A DNA stretch of 64,000 nucleotides. It comes from Bacteroidota bacterium (lineage in GTDB: Bacteria > Bacteroidota > Bacteroidia > Chitinophagales > Chitinophagaceae). A program made the translations under genes and the position numbers. The DNA is taken from assembly GCA_016712665.1 (NCBI GenBank), contig JADJQP010000009.1, positions 1-64,000 on the forward strand. The letters run 5' to 3'. The notes beneath the pieces were generated by a model, which saw only the letters and a list, made by a program, of their open reading frames with translations, was not told where the DNA came from and searched no databases. Shown one piece after another: positions 48,116 to 59,845 of the stretch (positions within the stretch are counted from its first letter, which is position 1; every line of letters begins with the position of its first letter).

Positions 48116-48880
48116 ATGAACCCAATTGTACTAATTACAGGCACCAGCAGCGGCATAGGCGAGGCTTGTGCACGCATGTTTGCACAAAATGGATACGACA
48201 TTATTTTAAATGCCAGAAGAATAGAACGACTTCAAAATTTAAAAGACCAATTAGAAAAAGATTATAAAATCAATTGTTTGCTTTTGCCTTTTGATGTTCG
48301 CAAAAAAGAAGAAGTGAATGCATCCATTTCAGCAATACCTTATGATTGGCAAAACATTTCTGTTTTGGTGAATAATGCCGGATTGGCCGCAGGTCTTTCT
48401 CGTTTTTACGAGGGAGATTCTGATGATTGGGATACCATGATAGATACCAATGTAAAAGGCTTGCTTTATGTTACACGGGCGGTTGTGCCACTCATGATTT
48501 CAAGAAATCACGGGCATATCATCAATATTGGAAGTATAGCTGGCAAGGAAATTTATGACAAAGGCAATATCTATTGCTCTACCAAGCATGCAGTAGACGC
48601 ACTTAATAGGTCCATGCGGTTAGAACTTAGTGAATCTGGAATTCGTGTAACGGCTGTAAATCCAGGTGCTGTGGAAACGGAATTTTCAATTGTTCGCTTC
48701 CATGGCGATACAGAACGGGCCAAACAAGTTTACAAAGGATTTGAGAACTTAATTGCAAATGATATTGCTGATGCCGTTTACTGGGCCGCCAGTCGACCTT
48801 CGCATGTAAATATTAATGATATTATTATCATGCCAACGGCCCAACCCATGGCCGGTTTTATTCACAAAAAATTAGACTAA
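48116..48880 (+). CDS. Short-chain dehydrogenase/reductase (YdfG-like)
   Basis: The protein has 254 residues. The cofactor motif is TGTSSGIGEACA, NNAG is at about 85, and the catalytic Ser, Tyr and Lys are in NIGSIAGKEIYDKGNIYCSTKHA. After it come AVNPGAVETEFSIVRFHGD and PSHVNINDIIIMPTAQ, typical of YdfG/serine-3-dehydrogenase-like SDRs. It reduces or oxidises a 3-hydroxy acid or similar small molecule with NADP(H). Its stop overlaps the next gene's ATG by one base. Confidence 0.93.
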   Translation: MNPIVLITGTSSGIGEACARMFAQNGYDIILNARRIERLQNLKDQLEKDYKINCLLLPFDVRKKEEVNASISAIPYDWQNISVLVNNAGLAAGLSRFYEGDSDDWDTMIDTNVKGLLYVTRAVVPLMISRNHGHIINIGSIAGKEIYDKGNIYCSTKHAVDALNRSMRLELSESGIRVTAVNPGAVETEFSIVRFHGDTERAKQVYKGFENLIANDIADAVYWAASRPSHVNINDIIIMPTAQPMAGFIHKKLD

Positions 48881-49209
48881 TGGCAAAGAACAACAAATCA
48901 AGAGACGGCATCGTTTATTCTACCAATCCTGATTATAATTTTAATGGAGAATCTGAACAGGAAGAAGATGATGTAGAAGCGAAAGACCAGACTTTATATG
49001 TGCGCCGTGAAGTGCGCAATGGCAAGCCAGTTGTGGTCATTAAAGAGTTTAAAGGCAAACTTGAAGACTTAAAGAATTTAGAAAAACAGCTCAAAAATCA
49101 TTGTGGAGTTGGGGGCAGCAATAAAGACGGTGATATTTTAATTCAAGGAGAAAATAAAGATAAAATCATTTTATTTCTTCAAAAGCTGGGTTATAAAACC
49201 AAAGGTTAA
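48880..49209 (+). CDS. SUI1-family translation initiation factor (YciH-like)
   Basis: The protein has 109 residues. The N-terminal half is charged and loose. The SUI1 domain is LYVRREVRNGKPVVVIKEFKG, LEKQLKNHCGVGGSNKDGDILIQG and ILFLQKLGYKTKG. Related to eIF1; bacterial YciH may tune start-codon or fidelity choice. It is joined to the SDR gene by TAATG. Interesting in a phylum that makes little use of Shine-Dalgarno sequences. Confidence 0.92.
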   Translation: MAKNNKSRDGIVYSTNPDYNFNGESEQEEDDVEAKDQTLYVRREVRNGKPVVVIKEFKGKLEDLKNLEKQLKNHCGVGGSNKDGDILIQGENKDKIILFLQKLGYKTKG

Positions 49210-49233
49210 AAAAATTCAGGACTGGTTCTTGCA

Positions 49234-49261
49234 TAAAAAATGCAGCATAAAACTGCTGCCC
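49234..49261 (-). terminator. Hairpin terminator after the large outer-membrane gene
   Basis: On the minus strand GCAGCAGTTTTATGCTGC is followed by ATTTTTTATG. It lies about 17 bp after the stop at 49278. The plus-strand SUI1 gene ends on the other side, so it may serve both. Confidence 0.75.
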
Positions 49262-49277
49262 ATTTAATTTAATTCAT

Positions 49278-52200
49278 TTAAAACAAGTATCGCGCTTCTG
49301 CCCGTCCTACGTGGATAAACCGCACATCACCTGTTTTTCTTCCTTCGTATCCAATAATCATTTGAATATTTTTTGAAGCATTAAAACGCAAATCAATTGT
49401 TCCTCTATAATTCCTACCGGCACTAAAACCTTGCAACACATCATACGCCAACACCGTGCCTATATTTCTAAAATAATTTGCCTGCAAAATAGAGGTTTTC
49501 AACTCCAAAATTCCACCTTTACCTACTGCCTTGTTCCACTGAATTCCGGCCTCATTTAAACGGGCTATTTCTCCCAAGAGGTCGTTGTAATCTTGATATT
49601 TACCAAACACCCCAATCTAAAGCGGGAACTGGGCTGCCAAGCCAAATATGGCTCTATAGAATGCAATATATAATCGAAGTTATTGCCAGGTACGAATTCA
49701 GAATTGTATTTGCTATTCTTGCGTTCCACCTGTAACCTGGTTTGCCAATTCTGCGAAATATTTCCCCTAAAAAACAATTGTTGGCCCAGAGAATTTCGAA
49801 AATCAAAACCGTTGGTAAAATACAATTTCGACACCCTTTTTTGTACATTGTATTGCCACAAATATTTACCGTTTTGGGATTCAAATTCCAATAAATTTTC
49901 GGATAAAGGTATTGTTGGATAAAATCCAAGTGTTCTTTGTAGACTCTACAAATGGCAATAGCCGGTTTAACCACTCCCCTGCTGTGGATTTACCAGTATA
50001 ATTCCAAGTAATTCTATTTTGGATTTTGCCCCATTTTTTTGTTTGGAAATACTGCGGTAGGTAAAATATATTGCCATTAAATTCCGTACCCTGAGCTGAA
50101 ATATAATTTCCAGTAGGCACCAATAATCTCACGTATTTGGCCTGATCTTTAAAAGGAGTTTCTTGAAACTCATTTACCTCTTTGATTCCGTTGGAATTAA
50201 AATCAACCCAAACATAATACCCTTGGCCAGCGGGAACTTCAAAATAACTAAATTGGCGCTGTTGTTCCCTGCCAGAAATGGATTGGTAAAACAGGTTGCC
50301 ATTAAAAGCCTTTAGCAGTTTTGAGAATTGGTATTCCATCCTTCCAGCAATATGTTTCTCATCGCGGTACAGGGTTTTGAAAAGGGTATCCAACAATTCC
50401 ATATTTCTATAGGAAGCCCCCAATTTTATTACATTGCCTTTCTTGTTTCTGCTGCTCAATTCTGTGGTAATATTCTGCACACTTACGGCATCTTTAAGCG
50501 CAAAACCATCCACGTTTTGGTTCACCCTTTGCAGGGCACCAATATTAAGTGCATGGCGGTTTCTGGTGCGTGTGAATGTTCCACCGAGTTCTCGCAATCC
50601 ATAACTAATGGGCAATTTTTCCATCAGCAGGTTTTCAAATTCGCTTTGCTCATTTTTCGCATATAAACCAAGTTTATTAGATTTCAATTCATAACCCAAA
50701 TCCAATTGTTTTTTAAGAAATAAATTCGTACTTCCTCCAATATCCCCCTTATTGTAAACCAGCGATGGTTCTAAGTAAACCCCTTTAATATGGGTCCTAA
50801 AACCCGAACGAAAATTATATGCAGATCTCCCACTCGATTTTAATAAACCACCGCTTGAATACACGGCAAATTGGCTCCCTCTGCCAACTTCTAATGCTCC
50901 ATTTACAAATCCAGAATTGCCAGTATTGCTGCCGTTTTCAGGATTATAAAGGCTCCGATTCCACTCCCTTCCAAATTCCACATCGCGATAGCGTTCTACG
51001 CTTGTAAAAAAGACCGAAGTTTGTTCCAATTGGCAAGTAGTTTGAAGGTACCATTTCTGAACACTGTCACGCCCACCTAAACTTCGCCTATCACTTAAAC
51101 TAAAGTGCGCAGCAATTCCATTATTGTCCTTGTCATTGAGTCCAGAAAACAGATTTTATCATTAGAACTCACCGATAAATTGGATTTTATAAGGGTGCCT
51201 TTTCTGGGTGTAAAATTCACCCCAGCTTCAGCCATACTCAGCCTATTGGGTGCTTGCAAAGGTGTAATGGGTTCGTAATCTCCTGCAGGCACACCTGAGA
51301 TTGAACCTACGTATTTATATACTTTACCATTAGATGTGGTTCCAGTAAGGATATAATGCCCTTTTCCAGGTCCCAAATAAGTAAAATTCACCTTATAAAA
51401 AGTCTTGTGGGTATCAGGGTTGTTCTACAAAGCGATAAAAACACCAGCACCCGTATCCAATAAAATATAATTGGGCTCATTGACACTAAAATTGCTGATT
51501 TTTCTGGCTCCGGGCAAGACTGCCAAATTGGATGCATCGCCAGAAATTTGCAAAATCTCTCTGGCACTTAAACCACTGCTAGAGTCAAATGCTTGGAGGT
51601 CTTGCTGTATGGGTTGATTTCTTGCATCTTGCTCATTAAAGACAGACAAGTGGTAGGTGGCCTTTTTTCTGTCGATGGAAATATTGCCACCAGAAACGGT
51701 TCGGGTATAAAACCTATCGCTATACTGGAACTCAACAATAATGCGGCTAAAAGCATTGATAATATGCTTAGAAGTAAAAGTAATTTCTCCGATATTGTAG
51801 TCAATTACATAATCACTTTGCAGGCCGCGTTCCATTTTTTTCCCATCCAAATACACCACTTCAGTTCCAGAGACAACAATTACAAATTGCTCGCCACGGG
51901 TACCAGAAAGGCGGTATGGTCCTTGGAGGCCTTCTACCCCATTAATTTCATTTCTACTGAACCGGCCGCGCGCCAGCCGCCACATCCCACTTTAAAATAC
52001 CCGATTTCAAGGTATCATTCCCCACCAATTGCAAGCCCCGATTTTTCTTAGCATATTTCATAAACCTGGAATTGGAACTGCTGTTGAAGGCATAATCGCC
52101 CAAAAGCACCGAAATATGGGGCATTTTGACCCCCATATAAATCCTGTCAAAATCTTGCAAAGTGGTGGTAGTCCCTTCCGGTTGAAACGGATACTCCTGA

Positions 52201-52727
52201 TCCGTCACAGCGCCTTCAATTTCGATATCCTTTCCCACCTTTCCATACATTCTTAAATTCAAACTGCTGTTCAATACCAAATCTTGTGCATTGCCAAAAG
52301 ACAATCCCCTAAGCAAAACGCCATCGGTTACAATGGCTCCTCCATCTGTTACACTCTGATTCAACTCAACATTCAATTTGGGTATTTCGCCACTGGTATT
52401 GTAAAGGGGTTTTTGGTGTTGTTTCTCATTCAAAAACCACTTGGGAATCGGTTGGTAGAAAACAATTAAAGTATCATATTTTAACGGAGAAGTAATAGAA
52501 ATGCTATGAAAGCCTGATTTCAATATGAAATCTTTACCCATTTCCAGTTCTTTTTTATGGTGAAAAACATGAATACTCAAAAGGGCCACAGGTTGTGAAT
52601 CCAAAAAAATAGAATCGGTTACTGGAAACACGCGTTTTTCTTGAACCTGAGCATTGCAATTTTGACCAATGAAACACAGCACTGGAATCAGGTACTTGAA
52701 ACATTGGATCAAATTGAATTTTGGCAA
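49278..52727 (-). CDS. Large outer-membrane protein, multiple frameshifts
   Basis: Pieces 52727-51954, 51985-51425, 51391-51095, 51029-49881, 49891-49565 and 49610-49278 form one protein of about 1145 residues. The signal peptide ends FIGQNCNAQ. Segment GVEGLQGPYRLSGTRGEQF, VVYLDGKKMERG, DYVIDYNIGEITFTSKHII and VVEFQYSDRFYTRT is a strand-rich module also seen in SprA-like and other Bacteroidota barrels. The C-terminal part is typical barrel (DVRFIHVGRAEARYLF at the end). I do not recognise a named family. It follows the histidine kinase by 5 bp on the same strand. At least five indels. Confidence 0.75.
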
Positions 52728-52732
52728 ACTAT

Positions 52733-55700
52733 TTAATTTATAATTACAGGTAATACAACATAAAAGTGCTGCCTTTTTTCAGGTATGCTTGTATAATCTA
52801 TTACTCCTGAAAATTGCTCAATTATTTTTCTGCTAATTGCAAGCCCCAAGCCCATTCCACTATTTTTGGTAGAAAAATTCGGGCTGAATATTTTCTTGCC
52901 CAATTCATCTGAAATTCCTTTACCATTGTCTTCAAAATAAATGGTAATTTTTCCTTCATTTAATTTGCAATACACCTTAATTTCCCCTTTCGCACCTTCT
53001 GGAATGGCTTGAATACCATTTTTAAGAATATTTGCAAAAACACGGCCCAATTGATGGGGATCTACATTCACTTTTACCCAGTTGGTTAAGGGATTATAAA
53101 TGATTGTACAATTCTCTTCTTTCTCAAACAATTGCACCGATTCATCCAAAATATCGTTTAAAACAACAGGCTCCATTTGGGCTTCAGGCATTTTTGCAAA
53201 AGCACTGAATTCTTCAGCCATTTTCGACAAAGAATCGATTTGATTGATGAGCAATTCCGTTGTTTTTTTAATCTTGGTCTCAATATTGGGATCGTTTCTT
53301 TGAATGGCGTATTGAAGGTGTTGTAGCGACAATTTCATGGGAGTTAGCGGGTTCTTGATTTCATGCGCCACTTGTTTGGCCATTTCCCTCCATGCGCCTT
53401 GCCGTTCCCCTTCTGCCAGTTTATTGGAACTCTCTTCGAGTTCATTGATCATTTATTGTACTCGGCAATCAACAATCCAATTTCATCATTGTGTTGCCAA
53501 GAAATTGGAGCATTTTTTGCCCCCAACTTCACCAAGCCCATTTGCCTGCGAATCAGGTTCAATGGTTCTGTAATGCGGTGTGCAATTACATAAGCCACCA
53601 ATGCTGCCAGGGCAAAAACCAATGCAAATAAATTAATTAAAGTTGTAGAATAATTGGATATTTCTCGGTACAAATCCTGGCGGTTTGTAAAATAAGGCAG
53701 GTTCAAATACCCTTTTACATTCAAGTCATTATCAAAAATGGTATAGTATGCGGAAATGTAATTTAAATCGCCAATGCCTTCCTCGTGTATAAAGCCAGAA
53801 ATGGCCTTGGTTCTAAAATCCCTATACACACCTGGATTCATTAAAGAACCAATAATATTTTGATCGTATATCCTGTCATTGCTCGATACCAACAACCTAC
53901 CACTGGCATCATATACATTGATATCTGTGCTGTAATAATTGCTTAAATCATATACCAAACCCGTTTGGTTTTTATAAAACAATGCATCCAAATTCGCTTG
54001 GTTTCCAAATGCATTGGCAATATCATTCGTTTTGTTCCACAGCGACTCCCGTTGACGCAGAGAATAACTGTTTTTGAAATAATTAATGGTTACAAACAAT
54101 ACCACCAAAAAAGTAACAAAAACCACAAGGATTACATACAGTTGCAGTTTACTGCTCAAAAACAAACCGCTTCCAGAATTGAACAAACTCCTGTTGCGCA
54201 GCATTTGAACCAACCTCAATCTTGTGAAACCTGTTTTTCCAACAGATAAAGAATACTGCCTGAGCAATACAATTAAGAAATACAGCAAGGCTACCAACAA
54301 ACAACTCAATACCAATATGGTAAAGGCGGTGAGTTCTTGTAACCAACTCTTCAGGGGTTTGGAAATGAGCAACAAGTTGCCCAAATCATCGGAATAAATA
54401 AAATGGCTAAACCCATTCAATTTTTGAAGGTTACTTTGGCCTTTAAAATTAAAATTGTTTGGGTAATTGTATTGACCATACCGCCTACTCAATCGGCTTC
54501 CTGAATAAAATGCATAGCTGTATTGGTTTTCTGTAAACAAAGCCTCCAGCGGACTTTTCTGAAACACATCGGAAAGCCTGCCCTGTGATGCACTTAAGCG
54601 GGGTTTTAGTAAAACAAAGTAAGTACCGTACCAACTGCCATTATCTGATACCGGAAATTTGCCCAAAAAACTGCCCTTTAATTTCCGTTCATTTACCATA
54701 CTGAAATTAGAGGTTACGGGCTTGCAGGCATCAGAGCCATACATGGTATTTAGGGTGATATAATCAAAAACATTCTCTTCCCTGTAGCCATTTCCATTTG
54801 GATTAAAATCAAATAAAAACAATTCAAAATCTTCGCCATACTCTGTAAAATACAATTGACGCAAGCGTTTTTCAAAATCAGATTTAGAAATATCGGTACA
54901 GGTATAATAATCTACAATCCCTTTATCTGCTTGCAATTGGGCTTGGGTTTTGCTCAGCAATGCTGTTGGTTCCCTTTCATTTTGCAACAGCAAGCGGGCA
55001 GCCAAAATTTCGCGCAATTCTACTTCCTTTTTATCTACATATACATTAAATATAAAACTTAGCGCAATGCAGGGCAGCAATAGGCGCATTCCAATATACC
55101 ACAATGGTCTTTTTCCCCTAACCAGGTGTTCAGTTATTAACAAACCTCCTGTGAGCAACAAGAGCAAAATGGAGGTCATTTTCTCATGTGACACAAACAA
55201 ATAAATGGCCATTGTGAGCACTGGAAACAGATTCAACCATAAGTCACGGGGTTTGCTGCCCAGTAAGTGCAGCATTTGAATAAGGCGCAATAGAATTCCG
55301 TATCCCAGAGCCACACCTATCAAACCCAGAACCGTAAATTTGCTGATACGGTGAATTTCATGAAAATCAAAAACGATGGAGCTGTCTCGCACCAAAAAAC
55401 CCGATTCCAATAGAAAAAAATAACTGAACGCGCAGACCAACAATAACAAAAATATTCTTAAAAAAACTGTATACCATTTTTTCAGAGATACCGCATTTCT
55501 TCTCAGCAATTTAAACAGAAAATTCACCCCTACAAATCCCAAGAGTGCATTCACAAGAAGCACCCCCAAATTAGGAAAATACCATGATGAGGCATACACC
55601 TCTGGAGCAAATAAAGAGGTATTTTTAATATTCCATAGGGAGATGTTTTTATAAAAAACAAACTCCGCTAAAAGCCATATGGTTAAGCCCAAAACATAGC

Positions 55701-56376
55701 TCAAATACCAAAATTTGGACTTAAAGAAAATCACAAAAACACCTAGTGTAATAAATACAATTCCCAATAGCACAATCAAATCGAAACCGATGCCGGGTGA
55801 AAATTGCTCAATAACAATATAGAACAATGGAGCCCCTCGGCTCATTACAGGCATGCTGCCTTCAACCGGATTGGGGGTAATGCTAAATTTATTGTGTCTT
55901 TCTTCTTGAAGGCTATTGCCACTCACAAATTTAAATTCGGGATTGGCAATAATTTCTTTTCCAAAAATCCATTCCTGAGTATCGGAATAATAGGTCCACA
56001 ACACAATATAGCGCGAGGCATGCTTTTGAATTTGCACCGCATTTCCCCTGCCATAAGATGAAATTACATTGTAGGCATTTGAAGTCCAGAATTTGGCTTT
56101 ATTATCCTTGAAAACAAAAACATCCACTCCCCCATTGGTTAGGGATTTTACGGCGCCTGTTTCTTGATCAAAATCCTGTAATTTTCTAAGATCGCCCAGC
56201 TTAGAATCAACCAAATCTTTAGCGGCATTGATTTTTTCTTGAACCTTAATGGCTTCGCGTTTTAGCACCAATTCAGGTCCCAAATTTTGGTTTCTAACAA
56301 GCAAAACCTGCCCAACGAGGATGGTAAAAATACCCCCTAAAATCCATAACACACCGTTGCGCAAAGCTTGATTCAT
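52733..56376 (-). CDS. Large multi-pass sensor histidine kinase, one frameshift
   Basis: Pieces 56376-53449 (975 residues) and 53452-52733 form one kinase of about 1214 residues. The N-terminal half holds a short extracytoplasmic region, a block of seven or more membrane segments (about 215-470) and a second periplasmic sensor (about 490-700), then two further helices around 760 and 930, HAMP (AHRITEPLNLIRRQMG), DHp with His in QVAHEIKNPLTPMKLSL, N-box NILKNGIQAIP and G-box GLGLAISRKIIEQ. The break at 53450 falls where HAMP (EYNK) meets DHp (MINELEESSNKLA), and a missing A in AATAAATG would explain it. The response regulator is not in the window. Confidence 0.9.
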
Positions 56377-56379
56377 CTA

Positions 56380-57344
56380 TTAATAATAACTGTGTGAATT
56401 TAAGTAGCTTTTAACATAATCAGAAACCGCCAATTCAAGTGGGGTAAAGCCGGCAGTATATCCTGCCTGAATTACTTTTTGCATATCTGCTTTGGTAAAA
56501 TACTGGTATTTTTCTCTAATATCAGCAGGAATTTCTACAAAATCAATTTGGGGTTTTAAATCCAGCGCAGTGAATACAGAAGATGCCAAGTCGTAAAGCT
56601 GCGTGCGGTGCCAGTACCCAGATTGTACAAATCAGGATACTTGCGGTTTTCCATAAAATGTATCAGCACATTTAATACATCTTTTACATAGATAAAATCG
56701 CGCAATTGCTGCCCATCCTCAAATTCAGGTTTATGGCTGCGAAACAGCTTTACTTTACCCGTTTCCTGTATTTGGTTGTAGGCATGTAGCACCACACTGG
56801 CCATGCGGCCTTTGTGGTATTCATTGGGTCCGAATACATTAAAGAATTTAAATCCAGCCCAAAAGGGAGGTGCCATTTCCTGCTGTTGCACCCAAATATC
56901 AAAGTGGTGTTTGCTCCAGCCGTAAGGATTTAATGGTTGTAAAAGTTCGAGCTTGCTTGTATCATCTTGAAAACCGAATTCACCTGCACCATATGTTGCA
57001 GCAGAGCTGGCATAAATAAATGGTATGGAATGCTTCACGCACAAATTCCACAAAGTTTTGGAACAATCCAGATTCAATCGGTTGAGTACATCCACACTAA
57101 ACTCCGCGGTATCGGTTCTGGCACCAATGTGCAACACAATCTGCACATCCCTGCCATTCTTCTCTAACCAATCGGGAAAGGTATCTCTGGCGACCAATGC
57201 ATGGATTTTTTTGTGGTTGAGGTTGTGCATTTTGGCATCGTTTCCAAATTCATCCACAGCCACAAGTTCGCCATAGCCCAATTCCAACAATCTGGCCACT
57301 AAAGCAGATCCAATAAAACCAGCGGCACCAGTTACAACAATCAT
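56380..57344 (-). CDS. hldD: ADP-L-glycero-D-manno-heptose 6-epimerase, one frameshift
   Basis: Pieces 57344-56556 and 56589-56380 form a protein of about 321 residues. Rossmann start IVVTGAAGFIGSALVARL, VLHIGARTDTAEF, SSAATYGAGEFGF, catalytic Tyr and Lys in YGWSKHHFD, FFNVFGPNEYHKGRMASV and QLRDFIYVKDVLNVL, then FTALDLKPQIDFVEIPADIREKYQYFTKADM. It converts ADP-D-glycero to ADP-L-glycero-D-manno-heptose for lipopolysaccharide core. The break is near 56580. The gene is 4 nt before the sensor kinase on the same strand, so heptose supply, sensing and the large barrel are read together. Confidence 0.93.
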
Positions 57345-57438
57345 TAGGGTTCAAAGTTAATTATTGGAATGCAGTAAAACTTGATTTCTGCAAATTCAAT
57401 CCGCCAAAATCATTCCAGTTCTTTATATTGCAGGCTGG

Positions 57439-58683
57439 ATGAAGGGCAATAGCAAACTTACAATTTACATCATCGTGGCAATGTTACTGGGCATTGCCCT
57501 AGGCGAATGGGTGCACCATTATTATAAAGATGATGGAACAACCATTGAAACATTTTCAAAAAACATCAAATTGCTCACTACCATTTTCTTGCGTTTGGTG
57601 CAAATGATTATCGCACCCCTAGTGTTCTTTACACTGGTTGCCGGCATAGCCAAAATGGGTGATTTGAAAGCGCTGGGCCGAGTTGGCGGTAAAAGCATGA
57701 TTTGGTTTATTTCTGCCAGCCTCATTTCCTTGTTATTGGGATTGACTTTGGTGAACTTTTTTGAACCTGGTGTCGGGGCCAATAATTTGAGCACAGATGC
57801 TGCAAGTGCGGCTGAAATGCTTGAAAAAACCAAGGGTTTCAGCATGAAAAACTTTATAGAGCATGTGTTTCCCAAAAGTGTTATTGAGGCCATGGCCACC
57901 AATGAAATTTTGCAACTGGTGGTGTTCTCTATATTTTTTGGAATTGCATTAACCGCATTTGGAGAAAAAGGCAAACCCATTGTAAAAATGTTTGATTTGC
58001 TGGGCCATGTAATGTTAAAGGTAGTGGGCTATGTAATGTGGTTTGCTCCTATTGGTGTATTTGGAGGCGTAGCTGCCATTTTCGCAACCAGCGGTAGCAG
58101 CATACTCTCGGTTTACGGCAAATATTTAGGGTCATTTTACTTGGGCCTAATTATACTGTGGATTTTGATGTTGGGTGTGGGATATATCATTCTTAGAAAA
58201 AGGTTGTTTACCCTGCTCAGGCGCATAGAAAGTCCTCTTTTGATAGCATTTAGCACCACAAGCAGTGAAGCGGTATTCCCCAAGCTTACTGAAGAATTAG
58301 AGAGGTTTGGTTGCAAAGACCGCATTGTGTCATTCGTTTTGCCCCTGGGATATTCCTTTAACCTTGATGGCAGTATGATGTACATGACATTTGCAAGTAT
58401 CTTTATTGCCCAGTTTTATAATGTACCCTTGGACCTGGGACAACAATTGACCATGCTATTGGTGCTCATGCTCACCAGCAAAGGAATAGCAGGAGTGCCT
58501 AGAGCCAGTTTGGTGGTAGTAACAGCTACATGTGCCATGTTCAATATTCCCCCTGAAGGCATTGCATTGATTTTGCCCATAGACCACTTTTGTGATATGG
58601 GAAGAAGCATGACCAATGTTTTGGGAAATGCATTGGCAACTAGTGCCGTCTCGAAATGGGAAGGCGAACTGGAACACAGTTAA
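57439..58683 (+). CDS. Dicarboxylate/amino acid:cation symporter (DAACS family)
   Basis: The protein has 414 residues with eight membrane spans and two re-entrant loops. STTSSEAVFPKLTEE is the serine-rich hairpin HP1; NLDGSMMYMTFASIFIAQ is TM7; GIAGVPRASLVVV is HP2; DHFCDMGRSMTNVLGN is TM8. It takes up glutamate, aspartate or C4-dicarboxylates with sodium or protons across the inner membrane. The frame is intact. It is divergent from hldD. Confidence 0.95.
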   Translation: MKGNSKLTIYIIVAMLLGIALGEWVHHYYKDDGTTIETFSKNIKLLTTIFLRLVQMIIAPLVFFTLVAGIAKMGDLKALGRVGGKSMIWFISASLISLLLGLTLVNFFEPGVGANNLSTDAASAAEMLEKTKGFSMKNFIEHVFPKSVIEAMATNEILQLVVFSIFFGIALTAFGEKGKPIVKMFDLLGHVMLKVVGYVMWFAPIGVFGGVAAIFATSGSSILSVYGKYLGSFYLGLIILWILMLGVGYIILRKRLFTLLRRIESPLLIAFSTTSSEAVFPKLTEELERFGCKDRIVSFVLPLGYSFNLDGSMMYMTFASIFIAQFYNVPLDLGQQLTMLLVLMLTSKGIAGVPRASLVVVTATCAMFNIPPEGIALILPIDHFCDMGRSMTNVLGNALATSAVSKWEGELEHS

Positions 58684-58698
58684 ATGGAAGCTTAAAAC

Positions 58699-59052
58699 AT
58701 GTCGGATTTAGAAAATTTAAACCAACTTTCGAAAGAAGATGCCACACCTGAAGTGTTGTTAAAAACTAAAGAGCAGATTGAAAAAGATCTTGGGCTTTGC
58801 GGATTTCAATACGCGGAAGTGGACCAACCCACGGCATTGCCAGAATTGGTGCCAGAACTGTCAGAAAAAATAGAATTTCTCAAAAACTCAGGTTCTTCAG
58901 ACCTTATGAAAATTGTTTACCGGGTAGATTTAACCGAAAAACAATACAAAAAAGTGGGTTTGATGCCCGGATTGTGGCATGAAAATTTGGCCAAAGCAAT
59001 AGTACTCAGGGCGTTTCAAAAGGTCATCATCCGAAAAAAATTCAGCAATTAG
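58699..59052 (+). CDS. Conserved hypothetical protein
   Basis: The protein has 117 residues, acidic and probably cytoplasmic, with an N-terminal helical segment (NQLSKEDATPEVLLKTKEQIEKDLGLCG) and a C-terminal part LMKIVYRVDLTEKQYKKVG, ENLAKAIVLRAFQKVIIRKKFS. I do not recognise the family. ATG 58699 lies 15 nt after the symporter stop and upstream of the DUF5606 gene, all on the same strand. Confidence 0.65.
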   Translation: MSDLENLNQLSKEDATPEVLLKTKEQIEKDLGLCGFQYAEVDQPTALPELVPELSEKIEFLKNSGSSDLMKIVYRVDLTEKQYKKVGLMPGLWHENLAKAIVLRAFQKVIIRKKFSN

Positions 59053-59106
59053 TCAAAATAAATCGGGTATTGCTTTATTGTTAGCAATAACAGAACTTTG
59101 CAGCTT

Positions 59107-59658
59107 ATGGAATTGAAAGACATTGTCTCTGTATCCGGAGTGGCCGGTTTGCACAAAATTATTGGTCGCAATAAAAACGGGTTGATTGTTGAAACCATTG
59201 GTGACAATAAAAAATTCGCCACCAACATTCGCCAAAGGGTGAGTATTTTGGCCGACATAGCAATATTTACAGAAGATGGTGAAGCCAAGCTTTGGGAAGT
59301 AATTAAGGCAATAAAAGCCCTAGAAGATGAAGGAAAATCTATTCCTGATGCCAAAGCAGACAATGATGTAGCGAAAGCCTTTATGGCCAGCATTCTCCCA
59401 CAATACGATACCGAAAAAGTGTATGTAAGCGATATGAAAAAACTTTTTGGCTGGTACCATACCATTAAAAGTGTAATCGATTATAGCAAATTGGGCGTAG
59501 AGGAAGAAACTGAAACAGAGGCTGCAGAGAAATCTGGAGATTCACCTGTGAAAGAAGCCAAAAAAGTAGCTCCTAAGAAAACCACCAAAACTGCAGCTCC
59601 CAAAACTATGGCTGGCGCAAAGGTAAAAACCACTACCCCACGCAAAATGGGCAGTTAA
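59107..59658 (+). CDS. DUF5606 domain protein
   Basis: The protein has 183 residues. The N-terminal globular part (1-135) has ELKDIVSVSGVAGLHKIIG, NKKFATNIRQRVSILADIAIFTEDGE and MKKLFGWYHTIKSVID, the DUF5606 pattern known across Bacteroidota. The tail (140-183) is rich in Lys, Ala, Pro and Thr, with several KKxxPKKTTK-like repeats, and may bind nucleic acid. Function unknown. ATG 59107 is preferred over an upstream TTG-like start because it follows a GAACTTTG box (59093-59100) by 6 nt. Confidence 0.85.
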   Translation: MELKDIVSVSGVAGLHKIIGRNKNGLIVETIGDNKKFATNIRQRVSILADIAIFTEDGEAKLWEVIKAIKALEDEGKSIPDAKADNDVAKAFMASILPQYDTEKVYVSDMKKLFGWYHTIKSVIDYSKLGVEEETETEAAEKSGDSPVKEAKKVAPKKTTKTAAPKTMAGAKVKTTTPRKMGS

Positions 59659-59845
59659 TTGGCTGTTTGGGTTTTTGAAATTTGTATTTTTGAAATTTTC
59701 CTGAAATAGGAAATACTACTCTTTATTTTATTTCTGAAATTGCGATTTGCGCTAGCAGCAACATGGAATTATTTTTTGATTTGAAATCCCATATTCAGTA
59801 AATATTTTCTTTGTACAATTAATCAATTCATAGTACTTTTATGCC

